Both the position numbers and the translations under genes were made by a program. DNA of 64,000 nucleotides, taken from contig JARGSG010000089.1 of the NCBI GenBank assembly GCA_030374805.1, forward strand, positions 48,991 to 112,990. The letters run 5' to 3'. A model generated the notes under the pieces. The model did not search any database, had not been told where the DNA came from, and was given only the letters and a program-made list of their open reading frames with translations. Position 1 is the stretch's first letter. Each line of letters begins with the position of its first letter. The DNA comes from Gracilaria gracilis. Its lineage: Eukaryota; Rhodophyta; Florideophyceae; Gracilariales; Gracilariaceae. Shown in pieces: positions 10,474 through 20,819 of this stretch.

Positions 10474-11441
10474 GGTCCAAGACCTTCACGAAGGAGATTT
10501 GCTCAACTTGCACGAGGGCCAAACAAACACGGTGCAGACATCATTCGAACCCAGCGCGTGCTACAACGGTGTGTGAAATAGTTCACAGCGATGTTTGCGG
10601 ACCGATGTCAGTACAATCCCTGGGTGGATCCAAATTTTTTGTCTCATTCAAGGACGACTACTCGGGATACGTCGTAGTCAAGACTCTCAAACGAAAGAGT
10701 GAAGTCGCCGCCGAGTTCAAAGCATTCGAGGCATGGGCAGGACGCAGAACTAAGTGCAATGTTCAGACGTTAAGGAGTGACCGCGATGGAGAGTACGTAG
10801 CCCTGAAAAGCTACTTGCGAGAGAAAGGAATCGTTTGGTGCCCATCATCTTCTTACTCTCCAAACGAGAATGGTGCAGCGGAACGTACCAACAGGACGAT
10901 AGTGGAATGCACACGATCCCTTTTGCTCCACGCTGGACTTCCGAAACAGTTCTGGGCTGAAGCAGTCTCTCACGCTGCTGACATTCGCAACCGATTCTTC
11001 TGTCCTACTATGGACTCAGTAACTGGTTTCGAACTTTTCACTGGTCGGAAGCCCCGGATTGATCATCTTCGTGTGTTTGGAAGTCAGACATGGGTTCACA
11101 TCCCAAAGGAGAATCGTAAGAAAATCGACGCGAAGAGTAGGGAAGGAATTATCATTGGATGCTTTGAAAACAGTCAGTATAAGGTCTGGCTGAAGGAATC
11201 AAAGACTGTGGTAGTAGCTCGTGATGTGCTCGTCGACGAAGAATCATTTCCGGGATTTTCTTGGTTTGGTAATGGGAAGGAAAAAGATTCTACTGAAAGA
11301 ACGGACTCGCAAGAAGATGAACTTGGTGTATATCCCGAAAGGTCAGAAGAAATCATCACCGAGCAATCGAATGCACCGAAAAAGAATAAGGAAACAAGTA
11401 GTCACTGGACAACAGAAGTTGACGAAGATGGCATCGAATGA
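10446..11441 (+). CDS. Copia integrase
   Basis: The frame begins inside the integrase zinc region (EICSTCTRAK supplies the Cys pair) and runs through the catalytic core: Asp in VHSDVCGPM, Asp in TLRSDRDGEY, Glu in NENGAAERTNRT, all present. A linker rich in charged residues leads to TGA at 11439-11441. The reading frame continues beyond this stop without a shift into the RT ORF. The start of this piece is arbitrary because it is the continuation of the Gag-protease frame. Confidence 0.85.
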   Translation: MRSNAVQPLRSKTFTKEICSTCTRAKQTRCRHHSNPARATTVCEIVHSDVCGPMSVQSLGGSKFFVSFKDDYSGYVVVKTLKRKSEVAAEFKAFEAWAGRRTKCNVQTLRSDRDGEYVALKSYLREKGIVWCPSSSYSPNENGAAERTNRTIVECTRSLLLHAGLPKQFWAEAVSHAADIRNRFFCPTMDSVTGFELFTGRKPRIDHLRVFGSQTWVHIPKENRKKIDAKSREGIIIGCFENSQYKVWLKESKTVVVARDVLVDEESFPGFSWFGNGKEKDSTERTDSQEDELGVYPERSEEIITEQSNAPKKNKETSSHWTTEVDEDGIE

Positions 11442-13160
11442 ATAACGCACCACACCTCCCAACCTTCCACATATGACACGGCAGGACAAGAATATGCACC
11501 AGACACCCCAGAGAAGAGCGAAGCGTTAGAGCAATCTGCTTCCAGATACCCTTCCCGTCAGCGAAAAGCACCAGAACGTCTCGATCCTGCGCAGGCCATG
11601 GCTGCCATAGCCACCCCTCTTAAGACACCAGACACTGTAAAAGAGGCATTACGTATGCCTGATGCTGATTTTTGGCGTTCAGCGATTGATGATGAACTTT
11701 CATCACTTCAGGCACATCAGACATGGGAAGTCGTTCAACGCAGGCCCGAAATGAACCCCATTGGAACGAGAATGGTCTTTCTTCTGAAGACAAATGCAGT
11801 TGGGGACACTGTGCGTCACAAGGCGCGACTTGTTGTTCGAGGGTTTATGCAAGGGCTGGTTGAGCGAACATATGCTCCAGTCGTAGACTTCAACACAGTA
11901 CGTCTTGTGCTGGCGTTGGCAGTGAAGAAAGGGTTCAATATTCATCAAATGGATATTAAAACTGCGTTCCTACATGGTGAAATAGATGAAACCGTCTATG
12001 TTCTGCCCCCCGATGGTCTGGAACTCTGTAGCAAATCCGAGGTACTCAAGCTCCGGAAGAGTCTCTACGGTCTGAAGCAAGCTCCTCGCCAGTGGCATAA
12101 GAAGTGGCAGGAGGGTATGAACAGCCTGGGATTTCACTGCTTGCTTTCAGACGAATGCCTTTATGTGAGAAAGAATGTGTGGTTGATGATTTACGTTGAT
12201 GATATCATAATTATTTCACCTGAACTGAAGCATATAGACAATGTGAAGCACCAGATTTCTCAATTTCTAGATGCAAAGGACATTGGACCGCTCTCAAAAT
12301 TTCTAGGTGTTACATTCGAACGTAACAATGAAGCTGTGTTTCTGCATCAAGAGGATTACATTGTCGAGATTCTTAAGCGCTTCGGTATGGACAAATCAAG
12401 ACCAGTTGCGACGCCCATCGCAGAGCTTTGTGCTAGAGGTCATTGCTCTCATGATGCCTTCAATCAGAGGATGTATCAGGAATTGATTGGTTGTTTGCTG
12501 TTCCTCGCCACTCGCATAAGACCAGACCTTAATGTTGCAGTGACATTGCTGTCTAGAAGGAGTGCAAATCCCCGAGACTGCGACATGAAGGTTCTTAAGA
12601 GAGTTCTGCGCTATTTGAGAGGCACAAGCAATTACGGATTGAAAATTTCTACTACTGACGGAGAATTGAGAGCGTTCGCCGATGCAGACTGGGGTAGCGA
12701 TGTTGAAACGAGGAAGTCAACCAGTGGGTTCATTGTTATGCTCGGCGAAAGTACAGTAGCCTGGAGATCTCTGAAGCAATCTGTCATTGCTCTCTCGACT
12801 TCTGAAGCAGAATACGTGTCTGCAAGCGAGGCTTCCAAGTTCGTTCTCTGGATGCGCGATCTACTTAAAGATCTTGGATTCGAGATAAAAACGCCAACAA
12901 CTCTGTACCAGGACAATCAAACCGCTATAAACTGGGAAACCTCCGGAATACGAGGAGCCAAACATGTGGCCATTCGTGGGAACTTTGTAAGGGATATGAT
13001 TGAATCGGGCTTAATATCTGTTGAAGGTTTGGCTACTGACAAAATGCCAGCAGATGTAATGACCAAGTCTCTCTCAGCAAATTTGTTTAGGAAGCATGTG
13101 ACATTTCTCGGTGTTTGTCAATTATCAAAATCTAACAAACAAGAGGGGGAGTTGAAATGA
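11442..13160 (+). CDS. Copia reverse transcriptase and RNase H
   Basis: The frame is in phase with the integrase ORF beyond the TGA; the first Met is at 11598. RT motifs are intact: QMDIKTAFLHGE, LYGLKQAPRQWHKKW and the catalytic YVDD in LMIYVDDIIII. RNase H follows with ALSTSEAEYVSASEA, LYQDNQTAI and the C-terminal ADVMTKSL. It ends with TGA at the purine tract just before the 3' LTR. RT itself therefore looks undamaged even though the full polyprotein is interrupted. Confidence 0.9.
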   Translation: MTHHTSQPSTYDTAGQEYAPDTPEKSEALEQSASRYPSRQRKAPERLDPAQAMAAIATPLKTPDTVKEALRMPDADFWRSAIDDELSSLQAHQTWEVVQRRPEMNPIGTRMVFLLKTNAVGDTVRHKARLVVRGFMQGLVERTYAPVVDFNTVRLVLALAVKKGFNIHQMDIKTAFLHGEIDETVYVLPPDGLELCSKSEVLKLRKSLYGLKQAPRQWHKKWQEGMNSLGFHCLLSDECLYVRKNVWLMIYVDDIIIISPELKHIDNVKHQISQFLDAKDIGPLSKFLGVTFERNNEAVFLHQEDYIVEILKRFGMDKSRPVATPIAELCARGHCSHDAFNQRMYQELIGCLLFLATRIRPDLNVAVTLLSRRSANPRDCDMKVLKRVLRYLRGTSNYGLKISTTDGELRAFADADWGSDVETRKSTSGFIVMLGESTVAWRSLKQSVIALSTSEAEYVSASEASKFVLWMRDLLKDLGFEIKTPTTLYQDNQTAINWETSGIRGAKHVAIRGNFVRDMIESGLISVEGLATDKMPADVMTKSLSANLFRKHVTFLGVCQLSKSNKQEGELK

Positions 13161-13484
13161 TTGGAGATCATGGACCATGATGACGGTTATAGAGATTGCG
13201 CGGGATGAAGAGCACGAAGTATATTGCTGGTAGTGAGTAGATTCATTTACGAGGATACAACTGGATGTGAAGATATGCATTTGCGTGTTTTTGTACTTAA
13301 TTTAGAAATGTGATCTGCGGCATATGCAAACAAGTTGGACGGAGTAGGCGATATTTCATGATGCACAGTATCACACATGGCTTCCCTCCTATTTGAGCTC
13401 TGTTCCTACATAAGTAAACGAAACTAGGGATACGAGTTCTGAACCAAGTCAGTTCTCAACCCTAAGAAAGCCAGAACTCGAAGT
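13150..13484 (+). repeat. Copia 3' LTR
   Basis: Direct repeat of 8698-9032. It begins right after the polypurine tract and is followed by the CCGCT duplication. Confidence 0.85.
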
Positions 13485-13489
13485 CCGCT

Positions 13490-14312
13490 TGCGTCAGTCT
13501 CAGTGTACACATCTAGTTCACCTCTGTTGTTCTCCAGATCATCCAAAAGCAGAGTTGCTAAAAATGCCGTATACTTTTTCGTCAAAGTCAGCAAGCGCTG
13601 CTGGCTTACCGGTCACTTCAACCTTCGCCCAGCCCGGAATGGTATTGCAGGGGTTGTTGGGAGATGTGTACATTGCAGAAGCGTACAGTGGTACATCAGC
13701 AGATACGTCCATACTACTGATGTCAAAAACTGGTCGGTCACTCCCGTTTTCAGCTCAAACAATTTACATGGCATCGTAGACAACACCAAAGCCTGATCGC
13801 TTCGTACCAGGGTTCTTCATATACACAGGAGTATACATATCCCACTCTTCAGACGTGTCATATATGATCTCCGGCTTTTTTTTCTCAAACGGATTTGGTT
13901 CTGCAGTGTCGTAGGTCTGAGCGAGGGCACGGAAAATGATGAAAGCTGAAACGGTCGGTCCTTTGTCGTCGACACAACCCCTGCCAACTAGAAAATCTTG
14001 AGGCGTAACCGCACCTCCGGGATAGTCCCTTATCTGCACTTCTGGTGAAAACGGGTTCCCGGTCGAGGTCCACCCTTCACCATCAGACGCTAGAAATGTA
14101 TCAAGATGGAAGATGACACTGACCTTATGCTCAGCGGAGTCTGGACCAATACGATACCCAAACACCCAGTACTTACTCTGGGCGAGCTCCAGCTCAGTTG
14201 GATTATGGGTCCCGTTCGTGCCGTCACTGCACCACTGGAAGAGGGTGGGCTGAGGTTTTTTCATAACGTTCGTGTTGAGGTCTTTGGCGACTTTGAAAAT
14301 TGGTGACGACAT
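13490..14312 (-). pseudogene. M20-family metallopeptidase, N-terminal part
   Basis: ATG at 14310-14312. The metal-binding and catalytic HLD motif is present (SVIFHLDTF), followed by GRGCVDDKGPTVSAF with the bridging Asp-Asp typical of PepV-like M20 dipeptidases. The frame is then hit by TAA at 13764-13766 and TGA at 13755-13757, continues in phase (FDISSMDVSADVPLYASAM), and suffers a one-base shift near 13560. After that LLDDLENNRGELDVYTETD runs to the copia junction. With 7822-8692 this would make a peptidase of about 530 residues. The family hydrolyses dipeptides or acylated amino acids; this copy cannot be functional. Confidence 0.75.
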
Positions 14313-15719
14313 GGAATCAGTCCGGCGTGTACCGGTTAATCGGAAAGATCCGCACCCCTATACGCTTTGACCTTACATAGATTGGCAGTCTCGTTCGCCC
14401 AATTCAGCCACAGATCGCACAATATCTTGTTATCCTTGTCCTTAATGAGTTTTTGAAGCTACAAGAGAACCGGTGTGGATATGAAGTTTAAGAAGATGAT
14501 CTAACGTTCCGGAGCAAACATTTGACGATTCAGATGGCCCAACCGAAGCTGTCTTTAAGTACTGCGTCGAAATGTAGTGATCAAAGGCCAATGATTTTCC
14601 TCGGCTCACGTCATAATTACAGAAGGAGGTCATAAACATGATCATATTTGTCCGGTAAGAATAGGAGATTATCTCGTCCGATCCTGCATCAAGGTATGTT
14701 CAAGAGATATAAACATAAATCAATGATCTTGACCCAAAACGCACTAGATTCAGAGTGTAGAAACTTTTTGTCTGCGTCCAAAGTGTGAAGCAGCTTGCCT
14801 ATCGAGCCGCTCGAGCACAGATGAAGTTGCAAGGATAAGCTTTTCTACACCCATCATGGCTGATGTCCCGCTTCGGTGTATTGCGTTGACATAAGTGGTG
14901 GTTGGATAAGGCCTTCCGGAAAGTGCTTTCAATCGATATTTCGAAGCGGTTGAACCTCTGTTGAATAAGGAAGTTACGACATCTCAAGTACTGTACTGAA
15001 CAGTGGGGCTTTTTTTCGCATCGGGCAATCTAGATTCACCACACGTGTTTTGGTGGGTGCCATAGGTCCAGAACGCTGTTAATGGCGTCGTGAACGGCTG
15101 TGGGTATCGTCTGGATACCCCTGGTACCGTTGTTACTAAGCTTCCTATGCAACTACCCCTGTAGTGTTTTGACACGCCGCTTGGCCGCATGTAGGCGTAA
15201 GATATTTTCGATTGGGAGGTAAAACGGTTCTTGCTGAGGTCGACAACCAATCTCTCGCTCGGGTGAGCGAAAACTGCTCTCCATCTGATCAGAATTGGAA
15301 CTCCTCATAACATACAACATACATATTGTACGTGTACAAGAGTAACATTCTATAGGAATCGGCCGTACATCCGTATTTATACCTTCGGTACCGTTGCACA
15401 TGCTCTGAGAGATCCGAGCATGATGCAAAGGGATAAAGGTGAACGCTATCTACAAGTACCCTTGGTAGCGTTTCCTTCCAAATGCGCTTGTTTTTTGACT
15501 CCGTCTTATCATTGTTCTAAGAGTGTTGCTGTGCTCCCTTAAGACTTTCAAAGCGATGCGCATTGCAACAAACCGCACATCCGCAGCGTCGCCCTGGCGT
15601 GGTGTGCATTCATTTCTTTATGATCATCTCCATGTGTACGCCCTTATATCGTCGAACATCAAGTGCACCATGAGCATGGCAAAAAGGGACCCGGCCGATA
15701 TCATCCGCCTTCTTCTGTG
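14313..15719. other. No intact gene; peptide relic shared with 17.45 kb
   Basis: A minus-strand segment near 14866-14925 encodes TTTYVNAIHRSGTSAM. A closely similar segment (TTSINAIHRRGT) is encoded on the minus strand near 17450-17500. The two probably derive from one duplicated gene, possibly with repeats. No complete reading frame or known domain is visible. Confidence 0.35.
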
Positions 15720-17311
15720 TCAAACAATGTGTACAACTTTGCCATGGAACCCTCCTGGTATAAGCGCGGGTATAGCTGCCCTTGCAACCTCCTTAAAACT
15801 CTTAACATCCAGAACCACCATGCTGGCTGTATGCTTAAATTTCTCAGAAGCAATCGTAAGCACACATCCGTCATCCTCTTCAGTACCGTGCGGATCTAGA
15901 ACAAACAGAGGTTCACATATCACAGTGCTCTTCTCACCCCACACCACCGTGTTCCTGTTCGCGACGTCGAGTTTGATAATCTCACTCATGTTCTCAGAGT
16001 CTGCGGCCGGTTTTGTTAGACCGTACGCATATCTGTATTCTCTCCTACAATGAAACGGATTCACACTAGGTGCTTCCAGCGCCATTTCGCTCAGCATGTC
16101 AACAGTGACCGATGGCGATTCCTTCGGGAATACGTGCACCGTGTGCTGCAAACCTCCGAGCACGATGCACGCCGGTGCGATGCCCTGCAACACAGATTCT
16201 CCGTACATGATTTCGTTGACGGCCGCATCAAGAGTATCTGCATTATGCCACCAAGAGATGTCTATCACAATTTCGTTGTCGACATCGTAGGCATTCAACT
16301 GATAAAAACAGATCAACGATTCGGTGGTATGCTTGGCAACCATGTTGTTCTCCGATATGGAAATGACCACAAACGTTGTGGGATCAGATTGGTTGTATTC
16401 AAGTCCAGCCATAACGTTTTTATGGAAAAGGATCTTCAGCGGGTGAATTGTGAGCGGCTACAAAGCCATGATGATGTAACTGTCGGTGACTACAAAGCTG
16501 TGAAGTTATCGCGGTGTCTCCTCAGAGCTAGTGATCACTCTTAGGGTGCCTTTGATTGGCAAAGAGAACACGTGATACTGAGCACGACGGCCTTCAAACT
16601 TGTAGTTGAAATAGATCTACTCCTCAGTAATGGCATCGTAATGTCCGTGAGAACTGGAAAAATTACCTTGCGCATCCGGAATAATACCATCATACTTGAA
16701 GAAGTGGTCTGCGGCCAGTGTGTTTTCATCGACTTTGACGATATCTGTACCGTCTGTTAATGCAACGAGTCCTGTACCAGGCAGTTGTTCGACAGTAACA
16801 TTAATGTTTGGCGCAGCTTTGCAGTTTGTTAGCGGACCAATAGGAAACGGCACAAACAGGTTAGATAGTTTTTCAAACAAAGAACGAAAGGGATCCTTCT
16901 TTCTGAACGTTATATCTCTAAAACTGGGGGGAGGAGTATCCTGAATGGCTCTTAGCTTGGAATCAGCTAGAAACACGTTACAATACGTGACACCGTTTTG
17001 AGTGGCATGACTTCGGTACTCATGAAGAAATCCAGACATGTCAAAGCAGTGGGTGGTTTCGTATGGAACGCCATGGCTGTGTTTCACATTGACAATACCT
17101 GGGCCGATGCGATACAGGGCAGCATTGGCAAGGTATTTCGGAAGAATTTCTTCAACAGCGAGAGGTAATGGTTAGTGACCGATGCGAGTGGCACACTGCT
17201 CAGGCAGTACGGGGTCTGATGGAGCAGCTTGGGAATCTGTGGGCTGCAGCTGAGTTGGTTTAAGGTCCAATACTGGAAGCGGGTCCGTGGTCGCCAGGTT
17301 TGCTTCTGCTA
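15720..17311 (-). pseudogene. Carotenoid cleavage oxygenase (RPE65/CCD family), decayed
   Basis: One minus-strand frame reads from about 17311 to the natural end at 15720. N-terminal landmarks are AALYRIGPG and the HSHGVPYETTHCFDMSGF segment, equivalent to the family's HWFDG region. C-terminal landmarks are EPLFVLDPHGTEEDDG, VVLDVKSFKEVARA and the ending IPGGFHG, which carries an iron-binding His. In-frame stops lie at 17172-17174 (TAA), 16617-16619 (TAG), 16506-16508 (TAA) and 16458-16460 (TAG). The iron-ligand His expected before NAY is Tyr here (CFYQLNAYD). The family cleaves carotenoids to apocarotenoids with an Fe(II) held by four His. A possible 3' splice site (CTTTAG) lies near 17311, so an upstream exon may be missing. 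Without the stops the frame is fully conserved, so decay looks recent. Confidence 0.8.
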
Positions 17312-18100
17312 AAGTTTACCCTTCTGCCAACAAGCGTAGTCTGCAAAGTGTGCCAGCGTCCGCCTAGAAGTATCAGCTGCGGATGTTCCGCCGACCATGC
17401 TGGGCGCATGGCGTTAGGCGAGTGAAGCCACAAACATGTGGCGGTGCAGCTTATGTCCCGCGTCGGTGTATCGCGTTAATAGAAGTGGTGGCTGGAAAAG
17501 GACTGATGTGATACGGCGTCGCTCAAGCATCCGGTGTATCCGTCCTTCGAGATGCACAGGACGTATCAGCAGTGCTTGCAGCAGCCCATTCATTATCGAT
17601 CACTGCAGTCGTTTTCATTCTCACTTACCAATTGTACGGCTCCGCAGTTGAAGAATGCCCCCAGACCGCCCGCGATTGATTGGCTTAATGGAAGAGCTAC
17701 CTTGCTTAATGGCTCATCAGTTGGGTTCAACCGATTCAGGAGTGCAGCGTGGCAAGGTGAGAAGCCGATATGTTTCGAACTTGAACGTGAATGCGATGGG
17801 GGGCAGACTTGGCTTTCCAAGAAGAACTACCACTTCTTGAATGTTTTTGGATTCGGTGTACTTTGCCAACGGTGTGTGGGATAACATTTCGATCATCCCA
17901 TTCGTCCGTCACCTTCCCCTCGTGCGTCAAGCTATCATAGATGCTTATACCCTCGTATCTTCCGATTGACGTCTGTTGACTTTGGTGAGTAGCTAGGTAC
18001 AGAAATGTGCCACACACCGGACGGCCATTTCTGAGAGCGGCTTTAATATAATTGTTGACGTCCAAAACACTGGCGAAAAAAGAACATTTCAGCGAGCCAA
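17312..18100 (-). pseudogene. Unidentified degraded coding relic
   Basis: Several minus-strand fragments (17593-17820 and 17736-18065) look protein-like. One has a GFSPCHAALL stretch that resembles an ankyrin repeat start, but no full repeat can be read. The NAIHR-GT peptide shared with the 14.9-kb relic also lies here, near 17450-17500. Frames change several times. No function can be assigned. Confidence 0.3.
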
Positions 18101-19580
18101 ATTTTCATGGCACCCCAAGCTTCCGAAAGAAGGCCCACAAAGCCAGCATCGGCTATAATGCGTCATAATTTAGACTATCCCGAAGTATTGGACCTGTGCG
18201 GGGCCAAATTACTTTGTAGTAGAAGCAGATGGGTTACTATCCACTTGCCCGGTGGCCATGTGACGCCCAGCGGGCGCCCTTCCATACATTTTTTAGAATT
18301 AATTAAGAACCATTTTTGGCGATAACTGGCCTGAAACCACTGCGCATAGGGCACCCCTACAAGGGATTTGTGAGCAGCGCACAAATTGCGTACTCTCTCT
18401 TCCAGAGTAGGATTCTGGGGGGTTTTGTCCTTCTCCCGAGGGGAATGAACCACCGCGACAGCGGGCGTAACCGTAGTACTCGGGGCTGCGGCATCCACGG
18501 CCGGAACTGGGTCAGAATCTTGAGTAGAAGAGAGCAACAAGGAAAAACGAAGTGTCTGGTGCGCCGATAAATGGCCCAACGTCATTGACGGATTATTCAC
18601 ACCATGGGTGAAAACATCACGTCTGGGAATGAGCGAGGTGAATCAGACATCCCCAGCGACAAAACCACCGTGGAAACGACAGCAAGTAACCGCAGATTCT
18701 GCCTCAGACCGCTTTCGAGAAATTGTTTCTCAACCAACCGTAGAACGGGGAATGTCCAGAAGTAGAAACAAAACCTCAATAAGTGAAAACACACACGAGT
18801 GCGCGGTAAGCCAACAATCCGATTCTAAGCCGGGGGAAAACTTTGCAGTGCAACCCCAGAGGCGGAAAGACATGAAGACGACGTCCGTGATCTTCCTCCT
18901 TAGGAGGGCAGCCCGCAGATAGAGCATCTCTGGCAAGGCACGATGAACTCGGGTGTAAGCCGAGGCCAAGCCATTACTACGAAGCGTAGAGAGTTGAGCA
19001 GAGAATCTATGGACCACCACGTGTGTGAATGAATGTATCCTCGCAAGAGGCACGAGTCCATAGAAGTCGGAAAAAAGAAAATGGAATCCGCGAGAGCGGG
19101 AAATGGAGAGAAGGAAAAGGGAGAAGAAGGGCGAAAGCAACGGTACACACGGGATTATCCGTGTACAGGGTTGAAAAGAACAAACAGTGGTAAAGACTCC
19201 CACATTTGGGTTCTTTTTGAGGAGGCAGGTAGGATATACAACCCTTGTGCAACGGGGCCTCTCTTCGGGAAGGAGGCAATCACCGCCGAGGGCAAAGAAG
19301 TCTAAAGGCAACGGGTTGGGGGAGCTTTACTGTGCACGGCGGCGAGGTCGCCGCCGAGCTTAGTAGTGAGCTCGCACCAACTAATTAAATAAACTAACTA
19401 AATTAGGCCCACGTCCAGTGGTAATTGCCCCCGCGCCGTGGCGCCCATTCCACGTGTATGTGGTCAACCTTCTGACTCATCAGTAATCCACGTGTTCTTC
19501 CCATCACGGTGGGTTTTACTATTTATATACTCCTACTAGGAGCGATCGACCGACTCGTCGGAGTATGACAAAGTAGTTGG
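18101..19580. other. No recognised gene
   Basis: Open frames exist on both strands (18175-18600 minus, 18608-18922 plus, 18730-19311 minus) but they are low-complexity or lack motifs. The segment 19330-19580 is non-coding, with a TTTATATAC-type TATA sequence near 19520 and several short palindromes. It could be an LTR-like regulatory remnant, but no second copy is present. Confidence 0.3.
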
Positions 19581-20171
19581 AAACCTCATTCTGAGGGCGT
19601 TGCACCACAAATTCTTTCGCACCTTGCGTGATTTGGATCCACTAACCTTCTTGTCACGGTGTGAAACAGCAACGGGCTCAGCTGGGCGATTGGCTCCAAC
19701 AGGAAGAGTTTGTTACACCGTTTCCAGGCGGGCGCAGAGTCGAGAAAACTTCTCAGCCACGTCCTCCACGAAATTGGGGGGTCCTCCGAAAGCTTCCAAA
19801 AGAGAGTTGACATTACCCCGCAATATGCCGACATCCTCAGAAAATTAGTACAAAGCAGTGTCACCCAACGTCTTTCGAAGTAGAGACAACTCCTTAACAA
19901 GGGTATCCTTGGCAGCCTACAGGGAGCAGAGCTGTTTTTCTACAGGTAAACTGCGGATGGTGTTAGCAGCCAACCTCAAAAGTGGCTCTTGTCTGGCAGG
20001 GCCAGGTGGAGCCGTCCCACCAGCCGTAAGAACGGGACCAGGAACGACAAGAGCCGGGCCATCACCTCGATGAGGCTTAATTAACGACGTTGGCGAAAGT
20101 CTGTTGGTTTTCGGCACAGCTTCAGTAGCTGACATCCCTTTGGTACGAGACCTTAAACGGGTGAAGATACG
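19581..20171 (-). pseudogene. Coiled-coil protein relic interrupted by the 12-kb chromovirus
   Basis: One minus-strand frame is readable from the chromovirus junction to about 19581, with only three stops, and is rich in heptad-like leucines (LVKELSLLRKTL, FVEDVAEKFSRL). The stops are TAG just after QLCSL, TAA after GDTALY and TAA after LETV; each would be glutamine by a single C-to-T reversal. A Pro/Gly-rich N-terminal part lies against the 20172 junction. The same frame remains open beyond the right-hand chromovirus junction (32160 onward, minus strand), so the element inserted into it. Family unknown; a retroelement Gag or accessory protein is possible. Confidence 0.4.
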
Positions 20172-20176
20172 CGACG
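20172..20176. repeat. Chromovirus target-site duplication, left copy
   Basis: CGACG before the TG of the 5' LTR matches CGACG at 32155-32159 directly after the CA that ends the 3' LTR. Confidence 0.6.
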
Positions 20177-20670
20177 TGTAGTACAATGAGATCTCAGTGA
20201 GTTGTTGCCATGTTGGCCTACTTGTGCGCCTTGCTGGCTGCATCTCATCCAATTGGTATTCTCTATTTTATTCTAATTTCTAACTTAGTTTAGCGTAACA
20301 TTGCTGGTCCATGATAGTAGGTCATGGGCGCAGCCGATGACGTCATGCCCGCATGGGAGATCGGCGTCGGTGCAACTTGTATATATTGTGGTGCACCTCA
20401 CCTTCCGCTTGGGTATTATAAAGTCAGGCACCATTAGGGCACTAACTATACCATCTTGGTCACTTGCTACTGTACTCTTTTTCAGGTTTTACCGCGCGTC
20501 GACGTCTACTACCATACACCTACACGGTATAGACTAGTTGCCCCGCCGTTTGCCCCTGTGGGTTTCAGATGCCCTACTACCATATTGGTTGTGTGTTTTT
20601 CCCCTTTAGGTTGAGCCCTCCCGCGCTCCTTCTACCAGGCGGACCCCACACCTCATCGGTATTTGTACGA
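20177..20670 (+). repeat. Chromovirus 5' LTR
   Basis: Aligns with 31647-32154. It keeps a TGACGTCA palindrome (20338-20345), TATATAT (20380-20386) and TATAAAG (20417-20423), which look like an upstream activator site and TATA boxes. The last bases differ from the 3' copy, so the right boundary is approximate. TGGTCTCCCGAC at 20676-20687 is a possible primer site, but the tRNA is not identified. Confidence 0.75.
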
Positions 20671-20819
20671 AATTTTGGTCTCCCGACTTAGAAATTTCTT
20701 GGTTTTTGTCGTACACCTACTGGTGAGTAGAAGACTTGCGAAATGATTCCGGAAGTTCACACACCTATTTGATTTCATAGGAATACCTGCGAAGCAATTG
20801 GATACCACTATTGGTCACT

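Larger units (their letters stand above)
8698..13484 (+). mobile_element. Ty1/copia LTR retrotransposon, nearly complete
   Basis: Two 335-bp LTRs (8698-9032 and 13150-13484) flank gag-pol. By eye they differ at about 6 positions, so insertion is fairly recent. CCGCT target duplications (8693-8697, 13485-13489) bracket it. A primer site follows the 5' LTR directly and a purine tract (AAGAGGGGG) precedes the 3' LTR. Domain order is gag, protease, integrase, RT, RNase H, the copia order. Two lesions break the frame: a shift near 10436 and a TGA at 11439-11441. It sits inside the M20 peptidase gene. With the duplication used here the LTR ends are AGTTGAAA...CGAAGT rather than TG...CA. Confidence 0.9.

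Noticed and set aside
17593-17820. Ankyrin-repeat protein.
   Set aside because: Only one GFSPCHAALL-like start is seen and no full 33-residue repeat can be read; kept only as an unidentified relic.
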